NCBI GenBank assembly: GCA_900543415.1
Contig: UQRE01000027.1
Location: 1-36,927 of the forward strand
DNA from: an uncultured Dorea sp.
Lineage (GTDB): Bacteria > Bacillota > Clostridia > Lachnospirales > Lachnospiraceae
Direction of reading: 5' to 3'
Length of the DNA stretch: 36,927 nucleotides
Shown here: positions 1 through 7,327 of the stretch, piece by piece
Numbering within the stretch: the first letter of the stretch is position 1
Layout: every line of letters begins with the position of its first letter
Notes under the pieces: model-generated
What the model was told of the DNA's origin: nothing
Seen by the model: the letters and a program-made list of their open reading frames with translations, nothing else
The model's database searches: none
Translations under genes and position numbers: made by a program

Positions 1-180
1 CCAGTAACCACAAGGGATACAGCGATTTTTTCTCTTCCTAACTGTCAAAGATGGGTTTATACTTTTTTTATAATTTGTCAATGACTCTCGAAGATGTTTT
101 TTTATTTTAGTAAAGATGTACAGAATCACCGCTTTAATGCATTGAATTTTCCACAAAATAACAATCGTGCACAAAAGCAC

Positions 181-221
181 AAAAAACAGGCGTGAATCCA
201 TAAATTATAGACTCACGCCTG
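181..221 (-). terminator. Intrinsic terminator of the potassium operon
   Basis: On the minus strand a 12-base arm at 221-210 pairs with 198-187 with a single mismatch, and six T follow (186-181). It lies 15 bases beyond the kdpE stop codon, so it closes the trkH-to-kdpE operon. The remaining 1-180 is AT-rich and I see no gene in it. Confidence 0.85.
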
Positions 222-236
222 CCCTTCCAGACTTTA

Positions 237-935
237 TTACACTTTAATCATTCGATATCCCACACCGATATGCGTCTGTATATACTGTAGCGAATCCTCT
301 CCTCTTTCTATCTTTTTTCTCAATGTTGCCATAAATACCCTAAGAGACGCCACATCATTTTCCCAGCTACTGCCCCAGATATTTTGCGTAATAAATGTAT
401 GCGTCAGCACTTTCCCCACATTTCTGGACAGCAGACATAAAAGCTTATATTCTATCGGTGTCAGATGCAGTTCTTCTTCCTCTAAAAATGCACACCCTGC
501 TGCGTAATCAATCTTAAGCGCTCCATTTATAAATACAGAAGCTTCCTCCGGCGACTCAGTTTTCATCATCAGAAGTCTCCTTTGGGTAACTCTGAGTCTT
601 GCCAGCAGTTCTTCTACTGAAAATGGCTTCGTCAGATAATCATCAGCCCCCGCGTCCAACGCCTCGATCTTATCCCGGTCCTCACTTCTTGCACTGATTA
701 CAATGATCGGCATGTTAGACCACGTACGTATCTTACGAATCACCTGTACGCCATCCATATCCGGAAGACCCAGATCCAACAGGACAATATCCGGGTTGTG
801 AGACGATGCATCCAGGATTGCAGTCTCTCCATTACATGCAGTAAGGTAACGATACTCGTGTGTTTTCAATGTTGTCGTAATCAAATTTTTTACAGACTGA
901 TCGTCTTCCACCACTAAGATTAATGATTTATTCAT
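237..935 (-). CDS. kdpE: KdpE-like response regulator (OmpR family)
   Basis: Transcription factor of a two-component system for potassium homeostasis. An N-terminal receiver domain (about 1-120) has the acidic pair VEDD near residue 10, the phosphoacceptor Asp in LLDLGLPDMDG near residue 54 and the switch Lys in LTKPF. A C-terminal OmpR/PhoB winged helix (about 135-230) carries the typical LTPIEYKLL and GVGYRM motifs. The 232-residue length matches KdpE. The start has a strong GGAGGAGG site and overlaps the kdpD stop by 8 bases, so the two are translationally coupled. No kdpFABC genes are in the window; the operon instead encodes a Trk/Ktr transporter, which I infer to be the regulated target. 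The KdpE name rests on the KdpD-type partner and is fairly secure. Confidence 0.88.
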   Translation of the reverse strand: MNKSLILVVEDDQSVKNLITTTLKTHEYRYLTACNGETAILDASSHNPDIVLLDLGLPDMDGVQVIRKIRTWSNMPIIVISARSEDRDKIEALDAGADDYLTKPFSVEELLARLRVTQRRLLMMKTESPEEASVFINGALKIDYAAGCAFLEEEELHLTPIEYKLLCLLSRNVGKVLTHTFITQNIWGSSWENDVASLRVFMATLRKKIERGEDSLQYIQTHIGVGYRMIKV

Positions 936-2472
936 GTAATTTTACCTCCTCCACCGGCAATGTAAATGTAAATACAGAGCCTCTTGGATTATTATCTTTC
1001 ACACAGATTTTTCCGCCATGTGCTTCTACAATTGATTTACACAGGCAAAGTCCAAGCCCCATGCTCCTTCTGCTGTCAACTACTTCATTGGTTCCGCAGT
1101 AAAACATATCAAAGACCTGATCCTTATGTTCTATCCCCGGTCCGTCATCCATGACACAGATGACAGCCCTTTCTCCTTCTCTCTTTGTTTTCACTGTAAT
1201 ATGCGAGCCTTTCTGCGTATACTTGATCGCGTTATCCACCAAATTGATCAGCACCTGAACAATCAGCCTTGCGTCCATTCTGGCAAGAAGAAGATCGTCT
1301 TGATGTTCCACCGAAATACAATGCTCGGACTTCAGCCGGTTCACATGTCTTAAAGCCTCTTTCGCAACTTCTTCCACCAGTTCTGCCGACATATGAAGGT
1401 TGAGCCTTCCATCTACCAGCCTTGTAACAGACAAAAGATTTTCCACCAGATTAATCAGCCACATAGAATCATCATAAATATCCTGATACAATCGTTTCGT
1501 CGTCTCCTCATCAAAAGTCTCTCCGTTGGAGAGAAGGTTACTTGCATTTCCCGAAATAGAAGTAAGCGGCGTGCGAAGATCATGTGAGATCGCACGCAAA
1601 AGATTCGCACGAAGCTGTTCTTTCTGTGCAATCACCGCCGCTTCCTCTTTCTCTCTTGCATTTTTATCATTTTCCAATGCAAGTGCACACTCTCCCAAAA
1701 TCGACAACAAAATGCTATGCTCGAATTCATCCAGCGGCCGTTTCTCTACAGCGATCCCTATCACTCCATAGATTGCATCATTAACCCGGATTGCAAGATA
1801 CAGGCATTTCGCAGCCGGGAAAACTCTGGTCGTTGATCCTGCGTGCCGGTTATGCTCCAGCACCCAACGCGCAACTTTCACTTCTTCTTCGTCCTGATAC
1901 CATATAAGTTCACTATCTTCTTTGGCCGGATAAAACTCAGGATTCTTAAGTTCTCCCACGTCTTCATTATAAAAAATAATGTCTCTGTTTAACAATTTTA
2001 ATAATTGATACGCCGTATCCGATATAATACCTTCTCTGTCTTTCGCCTGCTGTAATAATTGGTTTGTTTCAAACAACACCTTCGTCCGAAACTCCGACTG
2101 TGCGGATTGTTTCGCGCTGTCCTTCAGCTTCGTTGCAAGCGTTCCCGTCAAAAATGCAGCGGTAAACATAATCAAAAAAGTAACCGGATATCCCTGTTCA
2201 TAGGCGTGAAGTGTAAACTTTGGATACGTAAACAAAAAGTTAAATATAAGCACACTTACTACTGATGCGATCAAACTGTAAATACGGTTTACTGTTACTA
2301 CAGAAATAATAAGTACCGCCAGCACATAAACCGTAATAATATTGGCCTCTGCAAAGCCCAGCAGCTCGAACATATAACCGATTCCACTTGCTGCTATCAA
2401 AAGCAGGATACTCTTTGCAATGTCTGCTGCCGCATACCGAACCGCTCTTGTCAGATGCTTTTTCTCTTCCAT
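928..2472 (-). CDS. Short KdpD-like sensor histidine kinase without the N-terminal KdpD/USP domains
   Basis: Membrane sensor kinase, partner of the adjacent KdpE. From the ATG at 2472 (AAAGGGTGA site; longer starts up to 2502 are possible) it has a DUF4118 block of about four membrane helices (residues 20-112) with the KdpD-like stretch NFLFTYPKFTL, a GAF-like region (about 130-265), a HisKA domain with SHDLRTPLTSISGN (His near 299) and a HATPase domain with NLVDNAIKYT, DDGPGI and GLGLCLCKSI. At 514 residues it corresponds only to the C-terminal part of E. coli-type KdpD (about 890 residues): the cytosolic KdpD and universal-stress-like domains are absent. The gene follows trkA and orf43 and overlaps kdpE by 8 bases. 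Confidence 0.88.
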   Translation of the reverse strand: MEEKKHLTRAVRYAAADIAKSILLLIAASGIGYMFELLGFAEANIITVYVLAVLIISVVTVNRIYSLIASVVSVLIFNFLFTYPKFTLHAYEQGYPVTFLIMFTAAFLTGTLATKLKDSAKQSAQSEFRTKVLFETNQLLQQAKDREGIISDTAYQLLKLLNRDIIFYNEDVGELKNPEFYPAKEDSELIWYQDEEEVKVARWVLEHNRHAGSTTRVFPAAKCLYLAIRVNDAIYGVIGIAVEKRPLDEFEHSILLSILGECALALENDKNAREKEEAAVIAQKEQLRANLLRAISHDLRTPLTSISGNASNLLSNGETFDEETTKRLYQDIYDDSMWLINLVENLLSVTRLVDGRLNLHMSAELVEEVAKEALRHVNRLKSEHCISVEHQDDLLLARMDARLIVQVLINLVDNAIKYTQKGSHITVKTKREGERAVICVMDDGPGIEHKDQVFDMFYCGTNEVVDSRRSMGLGLCLCKSIVEAHGGKICVKDNNPRGSVFTFTLPVEEVKLHE

Positions 2473-2545
2473 TCTATCACCCTTTTTCATTTCTATATGC
2501 AATCATATACCGCACATACAGGAAAAGAAAGTCTCTTAACATAAT

Positions 2546-2677
2546 TTATTCTAATTTCTCGCCTTTTTCCTCCTGCTTCTGCTCATTTTCTTCCATAAAA
2601 TCATCCAACTTCCCCATCAAACGATAACCATTCCATGCAAAGACTAACAATACAATGACCAGTGCGAACTGCCGCAT
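2546..2677 (-). CDS. 43-residue single-span membrane peptide in the potassium operon
   Basis: A short reading frame in the gap between trkA and kdpD. It starts at ATG 2677 after a GGAGGGAG ribosome site with good spacing and ends at TAA 2546. The peptide begins MRQFALVIVLLVFAWNGYRL, one hydrophobic helix of about 14 residues, followed by a hydrophilic tail rich in Glu and Lys (DDFMEENEQKQEEKGEKLE). It looks like a small membrane subunit or modulator, in the manner of KdpF or other transporter microproteins, but I recognise no family. The strong ribosome site, the snug fit between two operon genes and the sensible membrane topology make it a credible gene. Confidence 0.75.
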   Translation of the reverse strand: MRQFALVIVLLVFAWNGYRLMGKLDDFMEENEQKQEEKGEKLE

Positions 2678-2704
2678 GCTTCTCCCTCCTTCGCGCTTTC
2701 CCTT

Positions 2705-3355
2705 TTAAATATGAAAACACTTTTGAATATCTTTGAGCGAGCCAAGAACCAGCATAGTGCCATTCTCTGGAATACAAGTATTCGAACGGACACTTAGATT
2801 CATATCTCCATCACGTTTAAATGCCATAATATTAATATTATGCTTATTGCGGATATCCAACTGCCCCACCGTTTTTCCCTTCCATTTATATGGAATAGCG
2901 ATTTCAAAGATGGCATGTCCTTCATCCAGTTCAATATAATCTAAAATATGATCTGCACTATATCGAATTGCCGTCCATGTGGCAAGCTGTTTTTCTGGAT
3001 ATACAACCTCATCCGCTCCATTCTTAAGCAAAAACTTTGCATGAACATCTCTTGCCGCTCTTGAAATAACCTTCTTCGCCCCAAGGTCTTTCAACAGAGA
3101 CGTCGTTTCCAGAGAACTCTGGAAATTATCTCCAATCGCAACAATGCAGATATCAAAATTACGCGCACCAAGAGATGCCATAAATTCTTCATCCGTACTG
3201 TCACCAATCTGTGCGTTCATCACATACGGAAGTACCGCATTCACTCTCGATTCCTCTTTATCCACAACCATAACCTGATGGTGCAGTTCGTCAAGCTTCA
3301 TAGCTACATGACGCCCAAATCGTCCAAGCCCCACCAACAAAACAGATTTCATCAT
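2705..3355 (-). CDS. trkA: TrkA/KtrA-type potassium uptake regulatory subunit
   Basis: Cytoplasmic gating subunit of a Trk/Ktr potassium channel. An N-terminal RCK_N Rossmann domain starts MMKSVLLVGLGRFGRHVA with the GxGxxG nucleotide-binding motif and an acidic residue at the end of strand 2 (MVVDKEE). An RCK_C domain follows from about residue 135. At 216 residues it is the size of single-unit KtrA rather than the doubled enterobacterial TrkA. The start chosen is the first ATG of the MMK pair, preceded by GAGGAGAAGAAGG, 17 bases after the trkH stop. A longer frame reaching 3409 would overlap trkH and lacks a better ribosome site. It should assemble as a ring on the membrane subunit encoded just upstream. 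Confidence 0.92.
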   Translation of the reverse strand: MMKSVLLVGLGRFGRHVAMKLDELHHQVMVVDKEESRVNAVLPYVMNAQIGDSTDEEFMASLGARNFDICIVAIGDNFQSSLETTSLLKDLGAKKVISRAARDVHAKFLLKNGADEVVYPEKQLATWTAIRYSADHILDYIELDEGHAIFEIAIPYKWKGKTVGQLDIRNKHNINIMAFKRDGDMNLSVRSNTCIPENGTMLVLGSLKDIQKCFHI

Positions 3356-3372
3356 ACCCTTCTTCTCCTCTT

Positions 3373-4713
3373 CTAACCCACTGTTATTTTTTCCTGTGGA
3401 AGTCTGCAATGATGATTATTCCTTTCAGAAAACGCTGCAAAAATCAGCGTCATGCCTCCCACTCTTCCAAAAAACATTAATCCAATCAATATTCCTCTTG
3501 AAATATATCCAAGCGACGGCGTTATTCCAAGTGTCAATCCTACGGTTCCTATTGCGGAACTGGTTTCAAACAGTGCAGATACAAGCGGTAATCCCTCTAT
3601 CGCACTTATCAGCATTCCGCCACCTAAAAACAAAACAACATACATCATCAAAATCGTCGCCGCATTTTTTACTGCATCATCCGATATTCTTCTTCCACAC
3701 AACTGTGCAGATTCATTTTTCTGAAATACGGAAATTGCCGACGAAAAAAGAACTCCTATTGTCGTGGTCTTCATTCCTCCCGCGGTCGAGCCCGGCGAAC
3801 CTCCGATCAACATCAGAACAATCATCAACATCTGTCCCGCTTCACTAAGCAGCGTCAGATCCACCGTGTTAAACCCAGCTGTCCTTGGTGTTACCGCCTG
3901 AAACAAAGAACTCCACATCCGTTCCCCTTCCGGCAGAGAAGAAAATTCAAAAAAATAAAAACACACAGTTGGCACAACAATCAGAAATGCGGTCACCGTC
4001 AATATCACTTTGCTCTGCATCCGATATTTTTTCCAGCGCCACTTATTCTTGTGAATATCTGCCCACGTCAGAAATCCAATTCCTCCAGTAATGATAAGAC
4101 CCATAATTGTAAGATTGATTACCGGATTGTGCACATAGAAAGTAAGAGACGAAAACTGTTCTCTGCCCCCCATTAGATCGAAGCCGGCATTACAAAATGC
4201 CGATATCGAATGAAATACTCCGTACCAGATCCCTTTCGCCGTCCCAAATTCTCTCACAAATACACTGGAAAGAAGAATCGCCCCGAACAGTTCGATCAAT
4301 ATACTTGTTTTCAAGATAAATTTAGTCATCCGAACAATGCCGCCCACCTGATGTGCAGATATTGCTTCCTGCATCACACTTCTCTGCATCAGACCAATCT
4401 TTCTTCCTGATACGGTTGCAATTGCAACGGCTACGGTGACAACTCCCATTCCTCCGATCTGGATCAGTGAAATGATAATTACCTGTCCGAAAAGCGACCA
4501 ATACGTTGCCGTATCGTGTACTACGAGACCCGTCACGCAGACTGCGGACGTTGCTGTAAAAAGAGCATCCGAAAACGAAGCTCCGGCTCCATCCTGCGTT
4601 GCCTGCGGAAGCATTAAAAAAAAGCTTCCCAAAAGTATCACCGATAAAAATCCCAATATAATGATCTGAAATGATGTGATGTGTCTGTGTAATCGATTTT
4701 CTATATAATCCAT
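3373..4713 (-). CDS. trkH: TrkH/KtrB-type potassium transporter membrane subunit
   Basis: Potassium uptake channel subunit of the SKT superfamily (Trk/Ktr/HKT). The 446-residue protein is hydrophobic throughout with the expected four membrane-pore-membrane repeats; selectivity-filter-like segments can be seen in TSAVCVTGLVV, SAFCNAGFDL, VTPRTAGFNTVD and SSAIGTVGLTLG. The length is typical of KtrB. It is the first gene of the operon; AGAGGTG precedes the ATG at 4713. The upstream region holds phased ATTAAG repeats that could bind the operon's own KdpE. KtrB or TrkH would both be acceptable names. Confidence 0.92.
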   Translation of the reverse strand: MDYIENRLHRHITSFQIIILGFLSVILLGSFFLMLPQATQDGAGASFSDALFTATSAVCVTGLVVHDTATYWSLFGQVIIISLIQIGGMGVVTVAVAIATVSGRKIGLMQRSVMQEAISAHQVGGIVRMTKFILKTSILIELFGAILLSSVFVREFGTAKGIWYGVFHSISAFCNAGFDLMGGREQFSSLTFYVHNPVINLTIMGLIITGGIGFLTWADIHKNKWRWKKYRMQSKVILTVTAFLIVVPTVCFYFFEFSSLPEGERMWSSLFQAVTPRTAGFNTVDLTLLSEAGQMLMIVLMLIGGSPGSTAGGMKTTTIGVLFSSAISVFQKNESAQLCGRRISDDAVKNAATILMMYVVLFLGGGMLISAIEGLPLVSALFETSSAIGTVGLTLGITPSLGYISRGILIGLMFFGRVGGMTLIFAAFSERNNHHCRLPQEKITVG

Positions 4714-4741
4714 TGCAATCTTCGCACCTCTTTATCCTGTC

Positions 4742-4809
4742 TTTATGGTCTCTTAATCTTACATTAAGCCATATTAAGTAGGCATTAATAAACTCGCGTT
4801 CGTATTAAG
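4742..4809 (-). promoter_or_regulatory. Candidate KdpE operator: phased ATTAAG repeats before trkH
   Basis: Read on the plus strand, ATTAAG occurs at 4763-4768 and 4773-4778, ATTAAT at 4784-4789 and ATTAAG again at 4804-4809. Starts are 10, 11 and 20 bases apart, so all lie on one DNA face. Direct hexamer repeats at about 11-base spacing are typical of OmpR-family operators. A weak minus-strand -10 (CATAAA, 4747-4742) lies about 16 bases downstream, which puts the nearest repeat over the -35 position, as expected for an activated promoter. The link to KdpE is inferred from operon context. Confidence 0.5.
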
Positions 4810-4854
4810 ATTGTATAAAGATTATCTAAATACGAACATCTCCGAGTCTTGGCG

Positions 4855-4920
4855 CTACCACCGAAAAGTATTGCCAGATCTATAGAGAACTACTGCTTTG
4901 AGATAATCAATTTCCATCAT
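4855..4920 (-). pseudogene. Possible 5' remnant of a LysR-family regulator gene
   Basis: A 21-codon frame from ATG 4920 to TAG 4855 reads MMEIDYLKAVVLYRSGN followed by TFRW. This resembles the first 18 residues of many LysR regulators (MEIxYLKxFVxLAxTGNF) with one residue missing. It stops just where the helix-turn-helix should begin, and no continuation is visible in other frames. It is divergent from an EamA exporter, a usual place for a LysR regulator. The match is short and could be chance. The rest of 4810-4997 shows no gene. Confidence 0.3.
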
Positions 4921-4948
4921 TTACTTCACAATCAATAACATATATAAT
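4920..4948 (+). promoter_or_regulatory. Sigma-A promoter of the EamA gene
   Basis: TTTACT (4920-4925), a 17-base spacer and a perfect TATAAT (4943-4948), about 50 bases before the ATG at 4998. Confidence 0.55.
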
Positions 4949-4997
4949 CATATTTATCGACAAGAGATTTTTTATATTTTTGTAACAAGGAGCACTT

Positions 4998-5891
4998 ATG
5001 AAACCATCAACGGACACAACTATCACCAAATACAAAAATGCCAAATCCATGATGATCGCTTCTGTGGCAATCTTCGGAACACTTGGCGTATTTACGAGAA
5101 ATATTACAGTAACTTCGGGGGAACTTGCTCTATATCGGGCAGTATTGGCTATTTCATTAATTGCAGTATATCTGGTGTGTACAAAACAGAACATAAATCT
5201 CAAAGCATCAAAAAAAGAACTGGTTCTCTTATTATTTTCCGGAGCAGCAATCGGAATCAACTGGATCTTGCTTTTTGAAGCCTATAAGTACACCACCATT
5301 TCAGCCGCAACTTTAAGTTACTATTTTGCCCCTGTAATTGTCACAGTTATCTGCCCCATTCTTTTTCACGAAAAACTGACCAGAAAGCAAATTTTCTGTT
5401 TTATCATGTCTACACTTGGACTTATCATGATTACAGGAACTTCTAACATTAGAGATAAACGGGATTTTATAGGCATCCTATTTGGAATAAGCGCGGCAAT
5501 CTTCTACGCCGCGGTTATTATACTGAATAAATTTATTAGAAATATAGACGGAATCCACCGAACATTTTTGCAGTTTCTTTCTGCAATTATTATCTTGGTT
5601 CCTTATGTTCTTCTCACAAGCGGGATTCATTTGGGCAATTTAGATATAAAAGGATGGGGTAATCTATTGATCGTAGGACTGTTTCACACCGGCATCACTT
5701 ATTGCATGTATTTTTCTTCTTTGAAAGAATTAGCGGGACAAGAGGCTTCCATCTTAAGCTACATTGATCCGCTTGTCGCGGTATTAATCTCTGTTCTTAT
5801 CCTTGGAGAAACAATGTCTATTGCTCAAGCAATTGGCGGAGCTCTGATCTTAGGTTTTACACTTTGGAACGAACTCACGCCTCATAATTAA
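4998..5891 (+). CDS. EamA/DMT-superfamily transporter
   Basis: Inner-membrane exporter of the drug/metabolite transporter superfamily, 297 residues with about ten membrane helices in two EamA repeats (roughly 15-145 and 160-290). Family-typical stretches are the first repeat's GELALYRAVLAISLI and the end of the second repeat, EASILSYIDPLVAVLISVLILGE split over two helices. Substrates of this family (amino acids, metabolites, drugs) cannot be read from sequence. The start has an AAGGAG site seven bases upstream and a promoter at 4920-4948. It ends 6 bases before the convergent vanZ-like gene, with no obvious terminator between them. Confidence 0.88.
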   Translation: MKPSTDTTITKYKNAKSMMIASVAIFGTLGVFTRNITVTSGELALYRAVLAISLIAVYLVCTKQNINLKASKKELVLLLFSGAAIGINWILLFEAYKYTTISAATLSYYFAPVIVTVICPILFHEKLTRKQIFCFIMSTLGLIMITGTSNIRDKRDFIGILFGISAAIFYAAVIILNKFIRNIDGIHRTFLQFLSAIIILVPYVLLTSGIHLGNLDIKGWGNLLIVGLFHTGITYCMYFSSLKELAGQEASILSYIDPLVAVLISVLILGETMSIAQAIGGALILGFTLWNELTPHN

Positions 5892-5897
5892 CATCTT

Positions 5898-6392
5898 CTA
5901 GTTCATTACAACCAGTAAGATTACCATTGCCCCAAGCAATATACCGCACACCAGACTGACACTATTGATCACAGCCTTCCAGCTCTTCGGAAATAATTTG
6001 GACAGTCCTAACGCGACACCAAGACCGGCCACGCCGCCAAGTGTATTGGTGATCACATCTGTAATATCGCTTGCCCCGATTCCCAAGATGTATTGCGGCA
6101 CTTCCAGCATAACACTCGCAAGCACAATAACACCCAACTTAAAACGCCATGACTTTTCCTGCCATATGGTATAGATCAATATTCCAAGCGGAACAAATGC
6201 CAGCACATTCTGAATGATCTCACTTACGTCCAGCTTATCATTTACAATGACAGACTGCGAAAACGGCATCAGATTGATGCTTCGCATTTGTCCGAAATTT
6301 TCCACCGAAACATCCATTTTAAATAAAATAATCCAAACAAGCATCACTGCATAAAAGATTAAAATTCCTTCTGTAAGTTTCTTTGACTTCAT
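5898..6392 (-). CDS. VanZ-like family membrane protein
   Basis: A 164-residue membrane protein from the ATG at 6392, chosen because AGGAGG lies nine bases upstream; a frame reaching 6428 has no ribosome site. It has an N-terminal helix (ILIFYAVMLVWIILF), the VanZ-like conserved block with NLMPF, then NVLAFVPLGILIY, and further helices ending in LLGAMVILLVVMN. The conserved DITDVITNTLGGVAGL segment is typical of the family. VanZ gives low-level teicoplanin resistance in some enterococci, but most family members, including this one, have no assigned function. It is monocistronic. Confidence 0.8.
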   Translation of the reverse strand: MKSKKLTEGILIFYAVMLVWIILFKMDVSVENFGQMRSINLMPFSQSVIVNDKLDVSEIIQNVLAFVPLGILIYTIWQEKSWRFKLGVIVLASVMLEVPQYILGIGASDITDVITNTLGGVAGLGVALGLSKLFPKSWKAVINSVSLVCGILLGAMVILLVVMN

Positions 6393-6428
6393 ATCTTTTT
6401 TCCTCCTCGTCATTTTATTTGCACCCAT

Positions 6429-6458
6429 ATTATAAAGATAATTGTTTAAATATCTTCA
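6429..6458 (-). promoter_or_regulatory. Probable promoter of the VanZ-like gene
   Basis: On the minus strand a perfect TATAAT (6434-6429) follows a weak -35 (TGAAGA, 6458-6453) at 18 bases. It lies about 36 bases before the chosen ATG. Confidence 0.4.
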
Positions 6459-6487
6459 CACAATTTCCTTAAGATTCTCTGAATTCC

Positions 6488-6542
6488 TTGAGACACTTTT
6501 ATTCATTCGCTATAATCTTAGTTAGTATGAAATTTTACTAAC
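6488..6542 (+). promoter_or_regulatory. Promoter with inverted repeat before the response regulator
   Basis: TTGAGA (6488-6493), a 17-base spacer and TATAAT (6511-6516) form a strong sigma-A promoter. A perfect seven-base inverted repeat, GTTAGTA (6521-6527) and TACTAAC (6536-6542), covers the expected transcription start and could be an operator or a 5' hairpin. An imperfect direct repeat (TTCCTTAAGA at 6465, TTCCTTGAGA at 6484) spans the -35 region. Confidence 0.6.
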
Positions 6543-6568
6543 ACCAAGAAATCATGGAGACTTTACTT

Positions 6569-7237
6569 ATGAAACACATTTTTATCGTTGATGATGATAT
6601 TCACATTGGAAATATGCTGGAAGAGGTTTTGCAAAGAGAAGGCTATAAGGTCAGCCGCGCCTACTCCGGCACCGAAGCGCTCCTCGTCCTATCCTCTCAG
6701 ACTCCGGATCTCATCCTTCTCGATCTGATGCTTCCGGGCTTGAACGGAGAAGAGGTTCTTCCTAAGATACAGGGAATTCCTGTTATCATCTTAAGTGCAA
6801 AATCCGAGACAGCTCACAAGGTTCAATTGCTTCTTGACGGTGCATGCGACTATATTACAAAACCTTTCGACCTTACGGAGTTACTGGCGAGGATTACTGT
6901 TCAGCTTCGAAATGCTTCTTCGCAGCCCATCTTGCGGCATACGCTCACTTTTCAAGAAATCAATCTAAATACTGAAACTCACAGTGTATCGGTTCAAGAC
7001 CGTCCTGTAAAACTAACGCGGACAGAGTATGCTATTTTGAAACTTCTGATGGAAAATCCATCCCAAGTCATTACAAAATCCGTCTTACTGGATCGCATCA
7101 GTAAAGATACGCCCGACTGTATGGAAAGTTCCTTGAAAGTACACATCAGTAACTTGCGAAAAAAATTAAAAGCGATCACGGACAAGGATTACATCGAAGC
7201 AGTCTGGGGCATCGGATTTAAAATGAAAGAAGCTTAA
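6569..7237 (+). CDS. OmpR-family response regulator of an ABC-transporter cassette
   Basis: DNA-binding response regulator, 222 residues from the ATG at 6569, which has GGAGA eight bases upstream (an ATG at 6554 overlaps this site and is less likely). The receiver has IVDDD near residue 6, the phosphoacceptor Asp in LILLDLMLPG near residue 50 and the Lys in ITKPFD. The winged-helix output domain has LTRTEYAILKLLMENP and ends in AVWGIGFKM. It is the first gene of a response regulator-ATPase-permease-kinase cassette, an order common in Firmicutes for sensing and detoxifying antimicrobial peptides or lantibiotics. The likely target is the repeat array at 7249-7280, before the ABC genes. Confidence 0.9.
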   Translation: MKHIFIVDDDIHIGNMLEEVLQREGYKVSRAYSGTEALLVLSSQTPDLILLDLMLPGLNGEEVLPKIQGIPVIILSAKSETAHKVQLLLDGACDYITKPFDLTELLARITVQLRNASSQPILRHTLTFQEINLNTETHSVSVQDRPVKLTRTEYAILKLLMENPSQVITKSVLLDRISKDTPDCMESSLKVHISNLRKKLKAITDKDYIEAVWGIGFKMKEA

Positions 7238-7248
7238 ATCTTTACGAT

Positions 7249-7296
7249 TTCTTTACTGTCTTCTTAACTACTTTCTTAACCTCGGCATTCTAAAAT
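7249..7296 (+). promoter_or_regulatory. Candidate response-regulator operator and promoter before the ABC genes
   Basis: TTCTTTAC (7249-7256), TTCTTAAC (7261-7268) and TTCTTAAC (7273-7280) are spaced exactly 12 bases apart. A TAAAAT -10 (7291-7296) follows, so the repeats occupy the -35 region and upstream. This is the usual layout for promoters activated by OmpR-family regulators, and the regulator gene ends just upstream. Confidence 0.55.
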
Positions 7297-7327
7297 CGAG
7301 ACAGCAAATGAAAGGAGAGATGACATA

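Noticed and set aside
1..180. Promoter on the minus strand for a gene left of the window
   Set aside because: A TTGACA-like element is followed by TATAAA at only 14 bases, and no second good match was found.
4714..4997. A cyclic di-AMP or other riboswitch upstream of the potassium operon
   Set aside because: Such riboswitches often control potassium transport, but on the minus strand I found neither the conserved core nor a terminator hairpin; the region is better explained by phased operator repeats.
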